64,000 nt of DNA from Anticarsia gemmatalis. Taxonomy: Eukaryota > Arthropoda > Insecta > Lepidoptera > Erebidae. The stretch is from the NCBI RefSeq assembly GCF_050436995.1, contig NC_134771.1, positions 6,303,501 to 6,367,500 on the forward strand, in the 5' to 3' direction. The translations under genes were made by a program, and so were the position numbers. Below, piece after piece: positions 30,968 through 42,834 of the stretch. Position 1 is the first letter of the stretch, and each line of letters opens with the position of its first letter. The notes beneath the pieces are model-generated. The model did no database searches and was not told where the DNA came from. It saw only the letters and a list, made by a program, of their open reading frames with translations.

Positions 30968-31627
30968 AAAAAACATGATAAATAATGCATTAATCCCTAT
31001 GTAATAATATAAATTGATAATTAAACGCGAAAGTTTAAAGGTTATGATAATATAGGAATGTTATTTCAAATGCTGCTATAGTTTGGCATTGATAAAAATA
31101 TAATTTACATATACTTTGAAAATTCCACCTAGGACTGTTTTATTTCGGTTTGTGATTAAATGGTTGCTAAAATTAGTTTTTTATTATCGTTGAGTGAAAA
31201 TTTAAATGTTAGAATTAAAAGTCGCCTTCATAAATTGTCATGATACCTCCATTTAAACGAAAAACATTGTAAGGGTGTGATACACCTACTTATACCTTAA
31301 GTCGTAAGCGTAATGTTATTCCAATATATCCATCGTTGAACTCTTAACATAAGATTATAAAATATTTTTCCTAAAAAAATGATTATGAATAGATTTAAAT
31401 AATAAAATAATAATTGGTGCCGTATTCGTTGATAGTTAATATAAGCTTTTATTAGTCGAACAAAAAAATCATTAAATATAATAAAAAAAGATTTTTATAG
31501 AAGTTGATAATTATGAATATCTCGTAAGGTTTGTAATTCGGGCGCGCGGTGGTGCGCTTGCCAAGTGTCCCCAAGCTTTGATATTTGAATCTCAAATTTA
31601 AAACTCTCTGATGACTTACAATTACTC

Positions 31628-32620
31628 CCAGTTTCACAACTACTGAATAAGTCCCGATTACCTTATCTGGTGGATATTTGACAGCAATTTTCTTGTCATA
31701 TTATCCATCGGATACGTTATCTTAAACTTATTTTAAAGTCGTGAAACTGATCCTTATTTAAACAAATAGATATTTATTGTAAAGCTCGATCTACCAACTA
31801 ACTGTCAAAATTTCCAAACATTTGACTCAAAAATGTATGGAATTTTTGTCAGTTTTTCGTTTTAAATCGAGTTAATATCGTAGTGCCTATATAAATATGT
31901 TTTGTACAAATCGTGCCTGTAATTTTATTGATACATGACTATAAGAATCAGTCACTTTTTCCTTGAAATTATATCAAGGTACTCGGCAGTGCGGTGAGCC
32001 AAAATTTCGAATGAATAGACAAGTAACACCGCGTGTATATTATATATTGTTCACGAATATGATTTATAGGGGTAGTGTTGCAATATTTTTAACAAAAACT
32101 TTCCTTAATAAGCTACTGTTAACGTCACAAGGCCTTGTCTGAGTTGATTGATCATTTTTGTTTTAAATAAAAATTTGTTAATAAAATATAATTTTTTGTG
32201 AATTAGTGACTGATTCTTATAGACATTATTGTTATGAGTAAGATTTATTTAATATGCGTAATAAATATATGTAATTCTGACTTGTTTTATAACGATACAA
32301 ATACATTGTTACCTATTTTATCTTGCGCTCTTTAAAAGAAAACAAAGAAATATTTTGACTGGTTCTGATTTTTCCTATGGCTATTTTTACCACTCCTGGA
32401 TAAGTATCAATTAGGTAATCAGGTGAAATGTTTACAGCATTTTTTGACAATTTGCTATCATTTTATCTGTTGGTTTGGTTATCCAATACTTATTCAGGAG
32501 CTGTGATATAAGCTTGGATATGTATTGGATAAGCATATAAGACGGAATTTGACATTTGCTGTCCTTTATCTGATGGATATCGTATCTGATACTTATCCGG
32601 TAGCTGTGAAATTGGTCGAT
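31628..32620. mobile_element. Two fold-back elements (GATAAGTATC-type)
   Basis: 31628-31748 and 32385-32620 each have inverted ends of the type CAGTTTCACAACTACTGAAT / GTCGTGAAACTG and CACTCCTGGATAAGTATC / GATACTTATCCGGTAGCTG. A relative lies at 44550-44730. AT-rich unique DNA lies between. Confidence 0.5.
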
Positions 32621-33029
32621 CATTAAATCTATTAAGTTTTGTTGAACATATTATGCAAAACATATAAATATATAAACATAAAAAGTTTACGAAGTCAATT
32701 TTCGTAAACTTTTAATGAAATAATAAATAGAAAACATATAGCGACTTTCTTTCTCAGAATGTCAAGCGCCTTTTAAAATAAATGGAACAATGTATTTGTA
32801 TCGTACCCATAATAATGATTATAATAAATATAATTTTATCGCAATACAAGAATCTCTTGCATAATGTATTAGTGCAATTATATATTTAGTTTGCATTCAT
32901 ACCGTGTCTTGGCAAGGTTAGGTCTTATTAGTAAATAAGGGCTGTGATATGCCTATGTGAAACTTAAATATAGACTATTATATATAAACGTGAGATACAG
33001 ACTTAGTTTCTTACAAAAAAATATTAATT

Positions 33030-33265
33030 CTTACCCGCGATTTCGTCCGCGTGGATTGTAACTTAGGACAGAAAATTTATTACAAACTTTCATCCCCTAT
33101 TTTATCCCCTTGGGGGTAGAATTGATTTAAATCCTTTCTTAGCGGAAGCCTACGTCATAACATCTTACGGTATGTCAAATTTGAGCTCGATCCGTCCAGT
33201 GGTTTGGGCTGTGCGTTGATAGATCACATCAGTCAGTCACCTTTGAGTTATATGAACTTAGATGT
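33030..33265 (-). mobile_element. Second-family Helitron-like repeat
   Basis: TTACCCGCGATTTCGTCCGC end block, then CCCCTATTTTATCCCCTTGG and GATCCGTCCAGTGGTTTGGG. Confidence 0.5.
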
Positions 33266-33319
33266 GTGTTTACATATATTTGATATTTTTTTAAAATCTA
33301 CCAAATGGACAAGAAACAG

Positions 33320-33480
33320 CCGTCATTCCTACTGTAAAATTGAACTCGTAACCGGCGGTCCTGTATGACAATATGTATGTATGTGAATGAAGCAAGGGAA
33401 GTTTGTAAGGATCGTACCAAGTGGTGTTCTCTGGTCTCTGCCTTCGTAAACATACATACATAAACTGACGCTTTTTTTCC
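33320..33480. repeat. Dispersed repeat (GGTAGGCAGAGACC family)
   Basis: AACCGGCGGTCCTGTATGAC, GAAGCAAGGGAAGTTTGTAA and TCTGGTCTCTGCCTTCG; same family as 61430-61555. Confidence 0.55.
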
Positions 33481-33754
33481 ATAGGGAAGGTATTTATTAT
33501 GTAATTAAATAAGTCTGTATCTTACTTGTAGTGGAATAATGAAGAAGTGAGATTAAGTGATTGTAATATATTATGTATTATATAAAGACGGTCCCGAGAC
33601 GTATATAAATTAGTATTTTTTCACAAAGTATCGACACATAACGATGTAAGCTTCGCCTTTCCTTACGCGTAGTTATAAATCAACCATTTTTATAAATAAA
33701 ATGTTTATAAAACTGAGTTCTTTGTTTATTTCTACACCCACTTTTACTCCTTTT

Positions 33755-34005
33755 AGGGTCCCCATAGCCAGTTGCGCTCACCGGTCGGTAAAAGATCTGG
33801 GTTAAGCAAACCTTGGCGCGGTCACTCCATAGATGGGTGACCGCATAGTGGTATTTGAACTGGGCGTCTCTGTGCTTCGGAGGGCACGTTAAAAGTCGGT
33901 CCCGGTTGTTATCTACTATGATAACAGTCGTTAAGCCACAAGGCCTTCGGGCTTGAACAACTTTGACATTAGGTTCACCACTAACCATACGATAAGAAAG
34001 AAAGA
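33755..34005 (+). mobile_element. 5S-rRNA-derived SINE
   Basis: GGTCCCCATAGCCAGTTGCG to ACCACTAACCATACGATAAG, then (AAAG)n. Confidence 0.75.
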
Positions 34006-34328
34006 TAGAGGGTCCCCTATTTAAAGGTAAAAATAGGACCCTTTTACTACGACTTCGCTGTCTGTCTGTCACCAGGCTCATGAACCGTGATGATGTATTT
34101 CTGTTGCTGCAATAACAACAAATACTTAAAAACAAACATATTTATTTATCTAAAGGGCTCCTATACAAAAAACGTTAATTTTGTTGTTTTTATAAATTGG
34201 TACGGAACACACTGTGTGCTAGTCAAACTTGCACTTGACCAGTTTTTCTTTGTTTTTATCCCACGTTACGGGTCGGCACATGTTTTCTCTTAAAAATATG
34301 CTGTAAAGGAGTTTTAACTTATACATAT

Positions 34329-35938
34329 ACAGGGTGTCCCAAAACTCAACGATAATCCGAGACAGGATGAAAGGCCAAGTCATACCGGTTCTAGGAAAAA
34401 TAAAAAAAAAATTCCATGTCACTTAGTTCAGCAATAATAGACACTTTTCGAAAAAGTTGAAAATCCACACCCTTGATCGCATTTTCAAGTCCTGTGATCA
34501 CCAATGTCACAATTTCGCTGTGTTTTTTTGCATTTCGTGATCTTCATTAAATATGCTATTAATCGTAAAACAAATTAATGCACAAAGCATTGTTAATTTC
34601 ATAAAAAAAGTTAAGTTTTAGTGAGTCATGGTTCACAAAAATATCGTTAGGTAACTTTGACGCTTCATATTGAAAAAAAAATGTACTACACTACCCTTGG
34701 CAAGTTATTTCAAAAGTTGGCGCATTTAATCAAGATTTCAAAATGGTGCAACACTTGCCACTTTTCTTGCCATTAAAAATGTTATTTTTATTTGAACGAC
34801 GAGTATCCTCGAAAATGGATCGGACGCAGTGATACAATTGTATGGCCTCCTCGTTCCCCCGATCTAAATCCAGTAGATATTTTTTACTGGGAATGCATAA
34901 AATAAAAAGTCTATTCGAAATCAATAGAACATCTATCAGAACTTCGCCAGAAAATTGACACAGCGTCAGAAGAAATAAATGCAAGGAATTTTGCTTGACT
35001 GGTAAAAAGATCTTTTGTACGCCGTTGCAGAGCCTGTATTCGTGCCAGAGGAAAGCAATTATTTTTAGTAAAGAGGTAATTGAGTCAGTCCACAACCAAT
35101 ATTTAATGTAATAAACATAATAGGTAATAATAATAAAAATAAAAAAGAATGAAGGAACCATCGTTCTTATTTAATTATTCTCCTTAAACTAAAGTAAGTC
35201 CGAATTGTTTTCCTCTGGCACAAATAGGCTCTGCAACGCCTTACAAAAGACCTTTGCACCAGTCAAGCAATATTCCTTGCATTTATTTCCTCTGACGCTG
35301 TGTAAATTTTCTGGCGAAGTTGTGATAGATTTTCTATTGATTTCGAATAGACTTTTTATTTTATGCATTCCCAGTAAAAAATATCTACTGGATTTAGATC
35401 GGGGGAATGAGGAGGCCATACAATTGTACCACTGCGTCTGATCCATTTTCGATGATACTCGTCGTTCAAATAAAAATAACATTTTTAATGGCAAGAAAAG
35501 TGGCAAGTGTTGCACCATTTTGAAATCTTGATTAAATGCGCCAACTTTTGAAATAACTTGCCAAGGGTAGTGTAGTACATTTTTTTTCAATATGAAGCGC
35601 CAAAGTTACCTAACGATATTTTTGTGAACCATGACTCACTAAAACTTAACTTTTTTTATGAAATTAACAATGTTTTGTGCATTAATTTGTTTTACGATTA
35701 ATAGCATATTTAATGAAGATCACGAAATGCAAAAAAACACTGCGAAATTGTGACATTGGTGATCACAGGACTTGAAAATGCGATCAAGGGTGTGGATTTT
35801 CAACTTTTTCGAAAAGTGTCTATTATTGCTGAACTAAGTGACATGGAATTTTTTTTTTATTTTTCCTAGAACCGGTATGACTTGGCCTTTCATCCTGTCT
35901 CGGATTATCGTTGAGTTTTGGGACACCCTGTATATTAA
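34329..35938. mobile_element. 1.6-kb fold-back element with transposase remnants
   Basis: Two arms of about 730 bp, starting ACAGGGTGTCCCAAAACTCA on each strand, are near-perfect inverted copies around a spacer of about 150 bp (roughly 35062-35211). Each arm carries a broken C-terminal transposase piece, with a SPDLNPVDIFYW motif typical of Tc1/mariner-type enzymes, interrupted by stops. A palindrome made from one end of a transposon; the open frames in it are not host genes. Confidence 0.85.
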
Positions 35939-36181
35939 ATTGGATTTATAACAGACTGAAACATAATATTAGGCATTAATTTGATCCCAACGAAAATACG
36001 AAACTTATAACGCCACTATTTTGTATTTCTTTTTTCTATACCCAAATGTCAAATGTATTTTTGACATTTCATAAAGAGTAGCTGATTTGACTGTTGTCAA
36101 CTACCCTATTTTGTCACATCTGCCAACTCAACTGTGATTGGTAGATATCAAAAGTTTATATAACTACCCCCGTCTTTGCTT

Positions 36182-36471
36182 TATAAACGATAAAAAAGTA
36201 TGGCGTCAGTATTTAATTATCGCACGTGAGATAACATCAAGAAAATTATCCTGACAGTGAAAAGTAGTGTGTTACATAAATAAGTTAATTAGAACACTAA
36301 ATACTGGTATTCAGCTGCATCCGGTGAGACTGAAGCCGACTCCAACATAGTTTGGAAGAAAGGCTAAGCGATGAAAACAATTAACTTAGTGACAGTGAAA
36401 TTTCTACAGAATGAACACTTAAAGAATCGTCGACGAGCCACCAGCTACCCCCTGTCACCTTTGGATTCAGG
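36182..36471 (+). promoter_or_regulatory. Possible promoter and first exon of an unidentified + strand gene
   Basis: TATAAA at 36182-36187, an arthropod-type TCAGT initiator at 36206-36210, and an ATG at 36371 open for 33 codons (MKTINLVTVKFLQNEHLK...) up to a donor-like CAG|GTTAGT at 36471/36472. A SINE tail (36305-36365) lies in the presumed leader. No downstream partner exon was found, so this may be coincidental. Confidence 0.25.
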
Positions 36472-36639
36472 TTAGTGTGTTATGTATTTATCTTTCAATT
36501 GAAGTTGCTAGGATATATGGAGAAATTAGTTACCGATCGAGTTCTAGCGTAATTTACCGCCGGCATCAAATCGCTGACATGTCATTGTGTTGGAAGGTCG
36601 GCGACGGTACATATTTATTATAATATCACCGTATGTTAT

Positions 36640-36720
36640 ACCTATGTATGTATGGCACGTGCTCGGTATATGGCAATAGGCTCACCCCCTATTACATAAG
36701 ACTTACATTTTGAATAGCGG
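36640..36720 (+). mobile_element. Family 2 SINE tail
   Basis: GGTATATGGCAATAGGCTCA followed by CCCCCTATTACATAAGAC. Confidence 0.55.
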
Positions 36721-36789
36721 GACGTAGGTATCTCATAAAAAATCGGGTAAAACAGACAGAAATGTATAAATGAATACAACTTTTTCAAA

Positions 36790-37289
36790 TCCAAGGTCTT
36801 TATTTCACAAGTCAAAAGCTTATAATAATAGAAAAACTAATAATTTTAGTTCAACATTACATAACTTTGAATCTTATCAAAGGTTACAACAATATTTTTT
36901 TGAAATATAGTCTACATGAATGAATATAGTAAGTATATAAACAAATTGTCAACTTAGTAGAAAGCCATGTAGGTACGCGGGTGGCGAAAGTATACACAAT
37001 TTAAAATTTTGAACGTCGGCCACACGTATAATTATTTCGCGTAGCTCTACGACTATTTCTTATTAAAAATACATCAAAATATAAATGATGCTTTAAATAA
37101 ATCCTTTCTTTCAAGGCTCTACTAAATTATGGAACTATATTTTACAGTTTCAGATAGATTTTTGCACATATTCAAGTAATTTATTTACGATTGAATTATA
37201 CTTTAAATAGTCCTGCATTTTTAAGCTCTACAAAATTATCGAACTTTATATTACAATTTTAGATAGATTTTTGCACATTACGAGTTAAT
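36790..37289 (-). other. Probable 3' UTR of the fibrohexamerin-like gene
   Basis: Downstream of the stop on the - strand. AATAAA signals read at about 37288-37293 (overlapping the stop), near 37190, and near 36800 (GTGAAATAAAGACC). Contains a tandem duplication of about 110 bp that copies the sequence around the stop codon. Confidence 0.5.
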
Positions 37290-37301
37290 TTATTTACGAT
37301 A
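37117..37301 (-). repeat. Tandem duplication of coding end and 3' UTR
   Basis: The block with TAGATAGATTTTTGCACATT and TAATTTATTTACGAT occurs twice (ends near 37197 and 37300). The right copy includes the real stop codon. Confidence 0.8.
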
Positions 37302-37444
37302 ACCAGGAGTAGGGCATCCATAGTCACAAATGAGAGAGTCAATGAAGATGTAAGCCAGCGGAGGTCCTCGCCAATGACAGTTCTCTCGCTCGTACAGGTA
37401 CAGGAGTGTTAGGTCTTTTGTCAAGTAGTTGGCTGTTGGTTTGT
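37290..37444 (-). CDS. Fibrohexamerin-like gene, exon 5
   Basis: Acceptor TTTCTTTCAG (in - orientation), stop TAA at 37290-37292. Encodes NKPTANYLTKDLTLLYLY through ICDYGCPTPGYRK. Confidence 0.85.
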
Positions 37445-40267
37445 CTGAAAGAAAAATATAGGTTTTAAGTTAGTAAGAGGAAAAACTTTAATAAATATAA
37501 CTGCACGTTTGGCGCAGTGGTTAACCTCGATAATCGTAGCGCCGCGTGTGATGGGTTCCAATCTCAACCGGGACAAATATTTGATGAACACGAGTATCTG
37601 TTGTGAGCCTGGTTATTTAGTATGTTTTATCAAGTATATTTATAAGTAAGTATGTTTATCAGTTATCTGGTTACGATAGAATAGGCTCTGCTTCGTTTGG
37701 ATTTGGAATCAAATGACCGTCTCTGAGTTCAAAAATAATTAATTATTCATAATATTTTTAGAACAGTTGGGACAGAGGTTAGACGTTCTATTCTCACTCA
37801 GAAACAAATGTTTTGTTCCAGAAAGATTTAAGTACAGTCAACTTGGGTAACTTTGAATCATTTGGGTAATATTGAACAATTGACAAAGATTAATTTTAGT
37901 TTTGCAAACTTTTATCAATTGTGTTGGTTTCTATGAAAAAAAATCGAAACTAGTTCAAAATCCCACTTTCAATGTTACCCAAATGATTCAAAGTTACCCA
38001 AGTTGACTGTACTTAAATCTTTCTAAAATAAAATATTTGTTCCTGATTGAGAATTGAACGTCTAACCTAGTCCAAACTGGTCTAAAAAATTTAGAATAAT
38101 TAATAATGTTTAAACAAATTGACCTTATGGAAAGTTTTTTAAGGTCATTAAACCTGAATGGTACGTATACTTACTTTTAGGATCGATGTGTAAATTAGGC
38201 AGGTCAGTGACCTCAGTGTAGATGCTGGCAGAGCACAGGTCCATGTGAGTGATGCTGGGCAGGTTGATAGTGATGCGGAGCATGGCTGATAGCATACAAT
38301 ATTATTATTAACACATTATTAAACGGCCTCCATGGCACAGTGGTTAAGGTGGTCACCACGATTGCCTCGGGAGGTAGTGGGTTCGATTCCCACATGGAGC
38401 AATTATTTGTGCGATCCAGAAATAATTGTTTCGTGTCTGGATGTACTTTGTGTACGTTGTTTGTATGTTTGTTAAATCCCCGCGACACAAGAGCATTGTT
38501 AATCCAGGAAAAATATTAAGGTAGTTTGTAAGGATCGTACCAAGTGGTGTTCTCTGGTCTACCCCTTTGGGGAGAAGGCGTGATTTTATGTATGTATGTA
38601 TGTTTTTACAAATTTTTGATCATTTTCTATGATATGATATGTGATTGCCGCGCAAGAAGTCTCGGCTTCGAATCCTGGGTCGAGTCATGCGTACAACCAT
38701 AAGGTCCTAAATTCAGTAATCGATATTAGTTTGGCTAAATTGATAGTTATACATACAACAAATTTGAATGTAACTCACGATAGGTCGCTCTGATATGGAA
38801 GTCATAGTAGGTGTCTTCGGAGAAGCTCCTGTGCTGAATGAGGGTGCGGTCTGACTCCAGGTCCAGGAACGGACAGTCGATCGTCATCACCACGCGGTCT
38901 GATACTGTGTTGAAGCTAAGAGAAAAATAAATAGTTAGTTACCCGTGGTTTTTTTTAATGAGTTTTAACGCTATTGAATAGACAAACTGCCGTGCCGCTA
39001 AATGTACCTCAAAAACCGGGGGTTAGTAATTCGAAATTGGTTTTAACCACATGGCGGGCTCAGTATGGGTGTCATAATGAGAAACGCAGATGTTTTTTTA
39101 AATCAAGGTTTAGTTTCAAATTATGCTCTCAATTGCTCATTGGAGTGTGGTCGCCACGTCTCTATCAATGCGTCGAAAGGTCGTGGGTTTGATTCTTTCA
39201 TGGAACATAAATTTGTGCGATATGTCAACTGTTGTTTCGGGTCTGATGTGCTTTATGTCCGTTTTTTATGCTTGTTTAAGTCTTAGCGCCACAAAAGCCA
39301 TAACATAATGAATTTGGTTTTAAAATATTCTTTAAGGTAAAATTGTATGTAAGTTAGTCTGATCAAAACGAAGTATTTTTTTATAGAAAAATCTCTGAAT
39401 ATGAATTATTTTTTAAGAAAATCTCGATTTAAATGAAATATTTGAGAGGAGATCAATTTGGTTGGTCAGTTTCCCCACTACACAAGATCAACCATCATAC
39501 TAAGAATTACAATAAAAAAAAATTCAACAAAATTAAATTATACTTACAAAAACTCAGTAACTCTGCACTTGTCATGGTTCCTGACAACCAGACCACTATC
39601 GACGTAGGACGCGTTGAATATTGGCGTCTCAAACTTGAACTTATCCACCACATACTTGGGAGACACGTAGCCTTTAACCTTCGTCTTACAGCGAGAGTTG
39701 GCTGATAAGTTGTCACCGATACATTTGTAGTCGTCTAAGTCACATGGTCGAATGATCTTGGTTCTGCCTGGAAAATTGCGCTGGAATTTTAGTGTGCCTA
39801 GGTACCACTGTTGAAAATATTGCCTGAGTCATTTCGAATTTGTAATAGATAAAGAACTATTGTTTTTTAAATACGTAATATTATGATGATTGCAAATTGC
39901 GTGGGTAAATGTATTTACAATCCACAGGGACCAATCTCTGATTCAATTCAGGGTCTCAAAATATATTAGAATTTTACTTCTCTCGATGAGGCTATTTAGG
40001 GTTTAATGATAAGTATCTTATTTATCTCAATCTTTCTCTGATTCAATGGTCACTATTTTCCCTATTACATGTAATATTGGACTTACATTGTTAATAGCAA
40101 AACGCGGGTGTATTTAATTTACCTTCGAATAAAACAGGCTTGATATTATGTATGAATTGTTGGTAAATAATTATAAAAAAAACCTATATTTGTGTAAAAA
40201 TAAATATCTCCTTACCTGCATAACAGACTCCCGCGCAGAACAAAATCAGTAGAATTTTCAGCCCCAT
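37290..40267 (-). CDS. Fibrohexamerin (P25)-like secreted silk protein
   Basis: Five exons (40216-40267, 39548-39767, 38779-38915, 38175-38285, 37290-37444) join perfectly in frame into 224 residues, close to the usual length of P25/fibrohexamerin. A signal peptide (MGLKILLILFCAGVCYAG) is followed by a mature part with RPCDLDDYKCIGDN, an N-glycosylation site (NAS in FNASYVD), VVMTIDCPFLDLESDRT and a Cys-containing C-terminus (SLICDYGCPTPGYRK). There are nine cysteines after the signal peptide. Fibrohexamerin is a glycoprotein made in silk glands that helps solubilise and transport fibroin heavy/light chains; lepidopterans also have paralogues with less clear roles. Family assignment rests on motif recall, so paralogue status is open. 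Confidence 0.8.
37502..37715 (+). mobile_element. tRNA-headed SINE (family 2), in intron 4
   Basis: GCACGTTTGGCGCAGTGGTT head, GATGGGTTCCAATCTC diverged B box, tail with GTATGTTTATCAGTTATCTG. Confidence 0.65.
37735..38110. mobile_element. Long palindromic MITE
   Basis: Arms over 100 bp: AGGTTAGACGTTCTATTCTC ... ACAGTCAACTTGGGTAACTT on the left, complement on the right. A shorter relative with only the inner ACAGTCAAC.. part lies at 58169-58355. Confidence 0.75.
38175..38285 (-). CDS. Fibrohexamerin-like gene, exon 4
   Basis: Encodes PMLRITINLPSITHMDLCSA through LHIDPK; donor AAA|GTAAGT, phase 1 to phase 1. Confidence 0.85.
38332..38500 (+). mobile_element. tRNA-headed SINE (family 1), in intron 3
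   Basis: GGCCTCCATGGCACAGTGGT head, GTGGGTTCGATTCCCACATG, tail ending CGCGACACAAGAGCATTG. Confidence 0.75.
38779..38915 (-). CDS. Fibrohexamerin-like gene, exon 3
   Basis: Encodes FFNTVSDRVVMTIDCPFLDL through YYDFHIRATY; donor TATC|GTGAGT. Confidence 0.85.
38964..39028. mobile_element. Half palindromic MITE
   Basis: AACGCTATTGAATAGACAAA and CCGCTAAATGTACCTC arm ending CCGGGGG; the other arm is absent. Confidence 0.65.
39118..39300 (+). mobile_element. tRNA-headed SINE (family 1), degraded
   Basis: GGTCGTGGGTTTGATTCTTT with tail blocks GTTTCGGGTCTGATGTGCTT and TCTTAGCGCCACAAAAGC. Confidence 0.55.
39548..39767 (-). CDS. Fibrohexamerin-like gene, exon 2
   Basis: Encodes RTKIIRPCDLDDYKCIGDNL through the NAS glycosylation site to KCRVTEF; donor TTT|GTAAGT. 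Confidence 0.85.
40216..40267 (-). CDS. Fibrohexamerin-like gene, exon 1 (signal peptide)
   Basis: ATG at 40265-40267 begins a hydrophobic signal peptide, MGLKILLILFCAGVCYA; donor GCAG|GTAAGG. Confidence 0.85.
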
Positions 40268-40295
40268 TTCGAAACGCAGCCGAAGTCAAGGGTAG

Positions 40296-40335
40296 CTGTA
40301 GTGAGACTAACAAGTTATTAGGCTTTAAATTGTCT
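40296..40335 (-). promoter_or_regulatory. Putative core promoter of the fibrohexamerin-like gene
   Basis: In - orientation, AATTTAAAGCC (TATA-like) lies about 20-25 bases upstream of TTAGTC, an arthropod-initiator-like start. The implied leader to the ATG is about 40 bases. Confidence 0.4.
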
Positions 40336-40339
40336 TATT

Positions 40340-42059
40340 GTTACTATATGTTTATTTAAAACATATAAATCATATTAATAACGAAATATATTAAGTTGTC
40401 TGTATGTCCGTAAAACTAAAAACAACTATTTTTAAAGATTTTGGACAAAATTCTGTCTGAAAATTACTGTTAGATGTTTGGAAATTAGTGATTTTTGTAA
40501 CTGTTTTTAACATAAGTGGACCCAGAGGTTTCGATTAGTGTTAATTAAAATATGAATACAATAAAATATTGCTTTCTAGAATATACAGAATCGAGGATAA
40601 ATTGTGTTTGAACAACTGTTATGATTACGTTCTCATTTGATTCATATTGTGGACTATTTGTGTCCGTCCTATGTACCTGTGTATGTAGATCATGAAAAAC
40701 TTTGTTTTCCTGACAATAAAGTCTGCGGTCAATTTTTCGACGCAATAAACATTAAACTTGCGTCGGGAGGTCGTGGGTCAGTTATTTATTATTGGTATAC
40801 TTACGTGTCATGCTTATCCTTACTATAGTTATCAACCACTAGAGACCCTCAATAAATATTTCTTTAATGGGTTTCTTTTCATGAAGTTAAAGTTTTATAC
40901 TATACCAGAATTTTGAATCGTGTTTGTAGTGAGAATAAAGGCTTTTAATGATAAAAAAACTAAGTGTGTTAGTAATAAGTAGGTAGCTAATATACCAAAA
41001 ATATTTCAGCATTGTTTCAGTAATGTGCGTCACTGAATCTTTCAGTACATTACAAATATTTGATCAAAACATTTGGTTATTAATCACTTTATTTATTTAG
41101 TTAATAATACGGAGAATTTTCCAATAAATAATATTTGTTTGAACAGCACTGAAAAACAGATGTTTGGCCCGAATTTTATGTAAAATATGGCGTAATTTAT
41201 GCAGTGCTAAATACCTAATAAATTGCGTTTTGAAACAGTTATTTTTCAAAAACATTTTAGCACGCACGGTCATAACGATATACATAACCATTCATAGGTA
41301 GGTACGTATTTATTTATAGGTTACTTGCAGATTTGCTTGTAGGTGTCCTGCTGAGCACCGGTTTTCTCCCATAAAGGCGAGGGAAGATCGTCTTACATAA
41401 TATCGGAAAATCTGATATGTTGCATTCTAATCGGAAAGTACTTTTGGAAAAAATACAATTAATAACTTTTTTCTGAATAGTGCAACTGCATCTGGGCAGA
41501 CTTTCTCTCTTTCTTTCCATTGTGGGTTCCACGAGCTCTTTCTACGGCGTAGCAGTGTCATCTTAGTCGGCCTTGATTTCAGAGTCTACAATTACATACA
41601 TAATAATATCCCTGTTATATCCGAAGGCACAGGCCATTTGTAATTTTAGTCCCATGTAATAAGGAAGCGAATCAATTGCTTAATTTAAACCAAGACTTCT
41701 TTTGGCCATCTATCAGAGTGTATGCGTGAATTGTGGCAGACAAATTGTCAGTGTAACAACAGCTATTCTGTTTCACACCCCTATGTCAGGTCAAATAAGT
41801 TCAAGATGGCGTTACTAAACAACAACTGGAATCAATTATAATTATAGTAGGTATAGATTTATTTAAATCAATTGTAATGAGTCCTTTTAATGCAATTTTC
41901 TTTTATAACAATAATTTAATTGCAGTGCATTTATAGAACTTGTATTGAGTGTTTATTTTTACTACGTGCAGTTGTTAATACAATATGTATTTGCGATAAA
42001 CAAGCGTATCATAATGTACTATCGGTATTTTCCTGTTTTTTTTTAATCTTATGATATTG
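40340..42059. other. Intergenic AT-rich DNA, nothing supported
   Basis: No exon, RNA gene or clear element recognised. Short ORFs at 40545-41532 lack splice context or codon character. Confidence 0.5.
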
Positions 42060-42355
42060 CAGTGATATAAGTTGCAGCCTCCCACGCAAGTGGTCGCAGG
42101 TTCGAACTCGAGGCAACATACCAATGACTTTTCGAAGTTATGTGTGTATTAGAAATAATTATCACATGCTCCAACGGTGAAGGAAAACATCGTGAGGAAA
42201 CCTTGCATGCCTAAAAATTTGTTTAATACATTTATTGAGGGCATGCAGTCCCCAACCCGCACTTGGCCAGCGTGGTGGACTCAAGGCCTAACCCCTCCCT
42301 CATTACGGGACGAGACCCTTGCCCAGCAGTGGGACAGTAATGGGTTAAATTTATT
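42060..42355 (+). mobile_element. tRNA-like-headed SINE/LINE-tail element (CCCAGCAGTGGGAC family)
   Basis: GTCGCAGGTTCGAACTCGAG B-box-like start, GTGAAGGAAAACATCGTGAG, GTCCCCAACCCGCACTTGGC and GCCCAGCAGTGGGACAGTAA. The fullest copies are this and 57785-58075. Confidence 0.65.
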
Positions 42356-42834
42356 ATTTATATATAAAGAGGTTTTTTCTTGTTACTATTAGGTAAATCG
42401 AAATAATTAACCCATTGACCGCCACGGTCGGCTATACTCGACAAATCAGAACGTGCTCACGAGGCTTTCGTCGGCAAATGTCGACAAAAATATAGCGTCT
42501 TGAGCACATTGTAATGAGTCGATTTCTCAATCTGTAGTAATATTACTGCTGTTTAGGTTATAAATTAAACTTATTTTGAGTATATTTCTCTGAAAGATAT
42601 AGCTAATTTTGCATTTCATCATACCCTTTTACCTAAATAGACTAGTAAGCAGATACATTTTAATAATATTATGTGTACAATTGTTCAGTATTACTCGTTT
42701 TAGTCTTTATACTTATGTTATTTATTCATAATTTCGTAGTACTCCCAGCAGACTTATTGTTTATAATCTAAAATATTGAGAAATGTTTGTCACTAGAAGC
42801 GGTAAATTTGCCAAGTGGTGGTATAATAAATAAT

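Noticed and set aside
34730..35590. Open frames of 143 and 133 residues as host genes
   Set aside because: They are antisense or frame-shadow readings of mirrored transposase remnants inside the fold-back.
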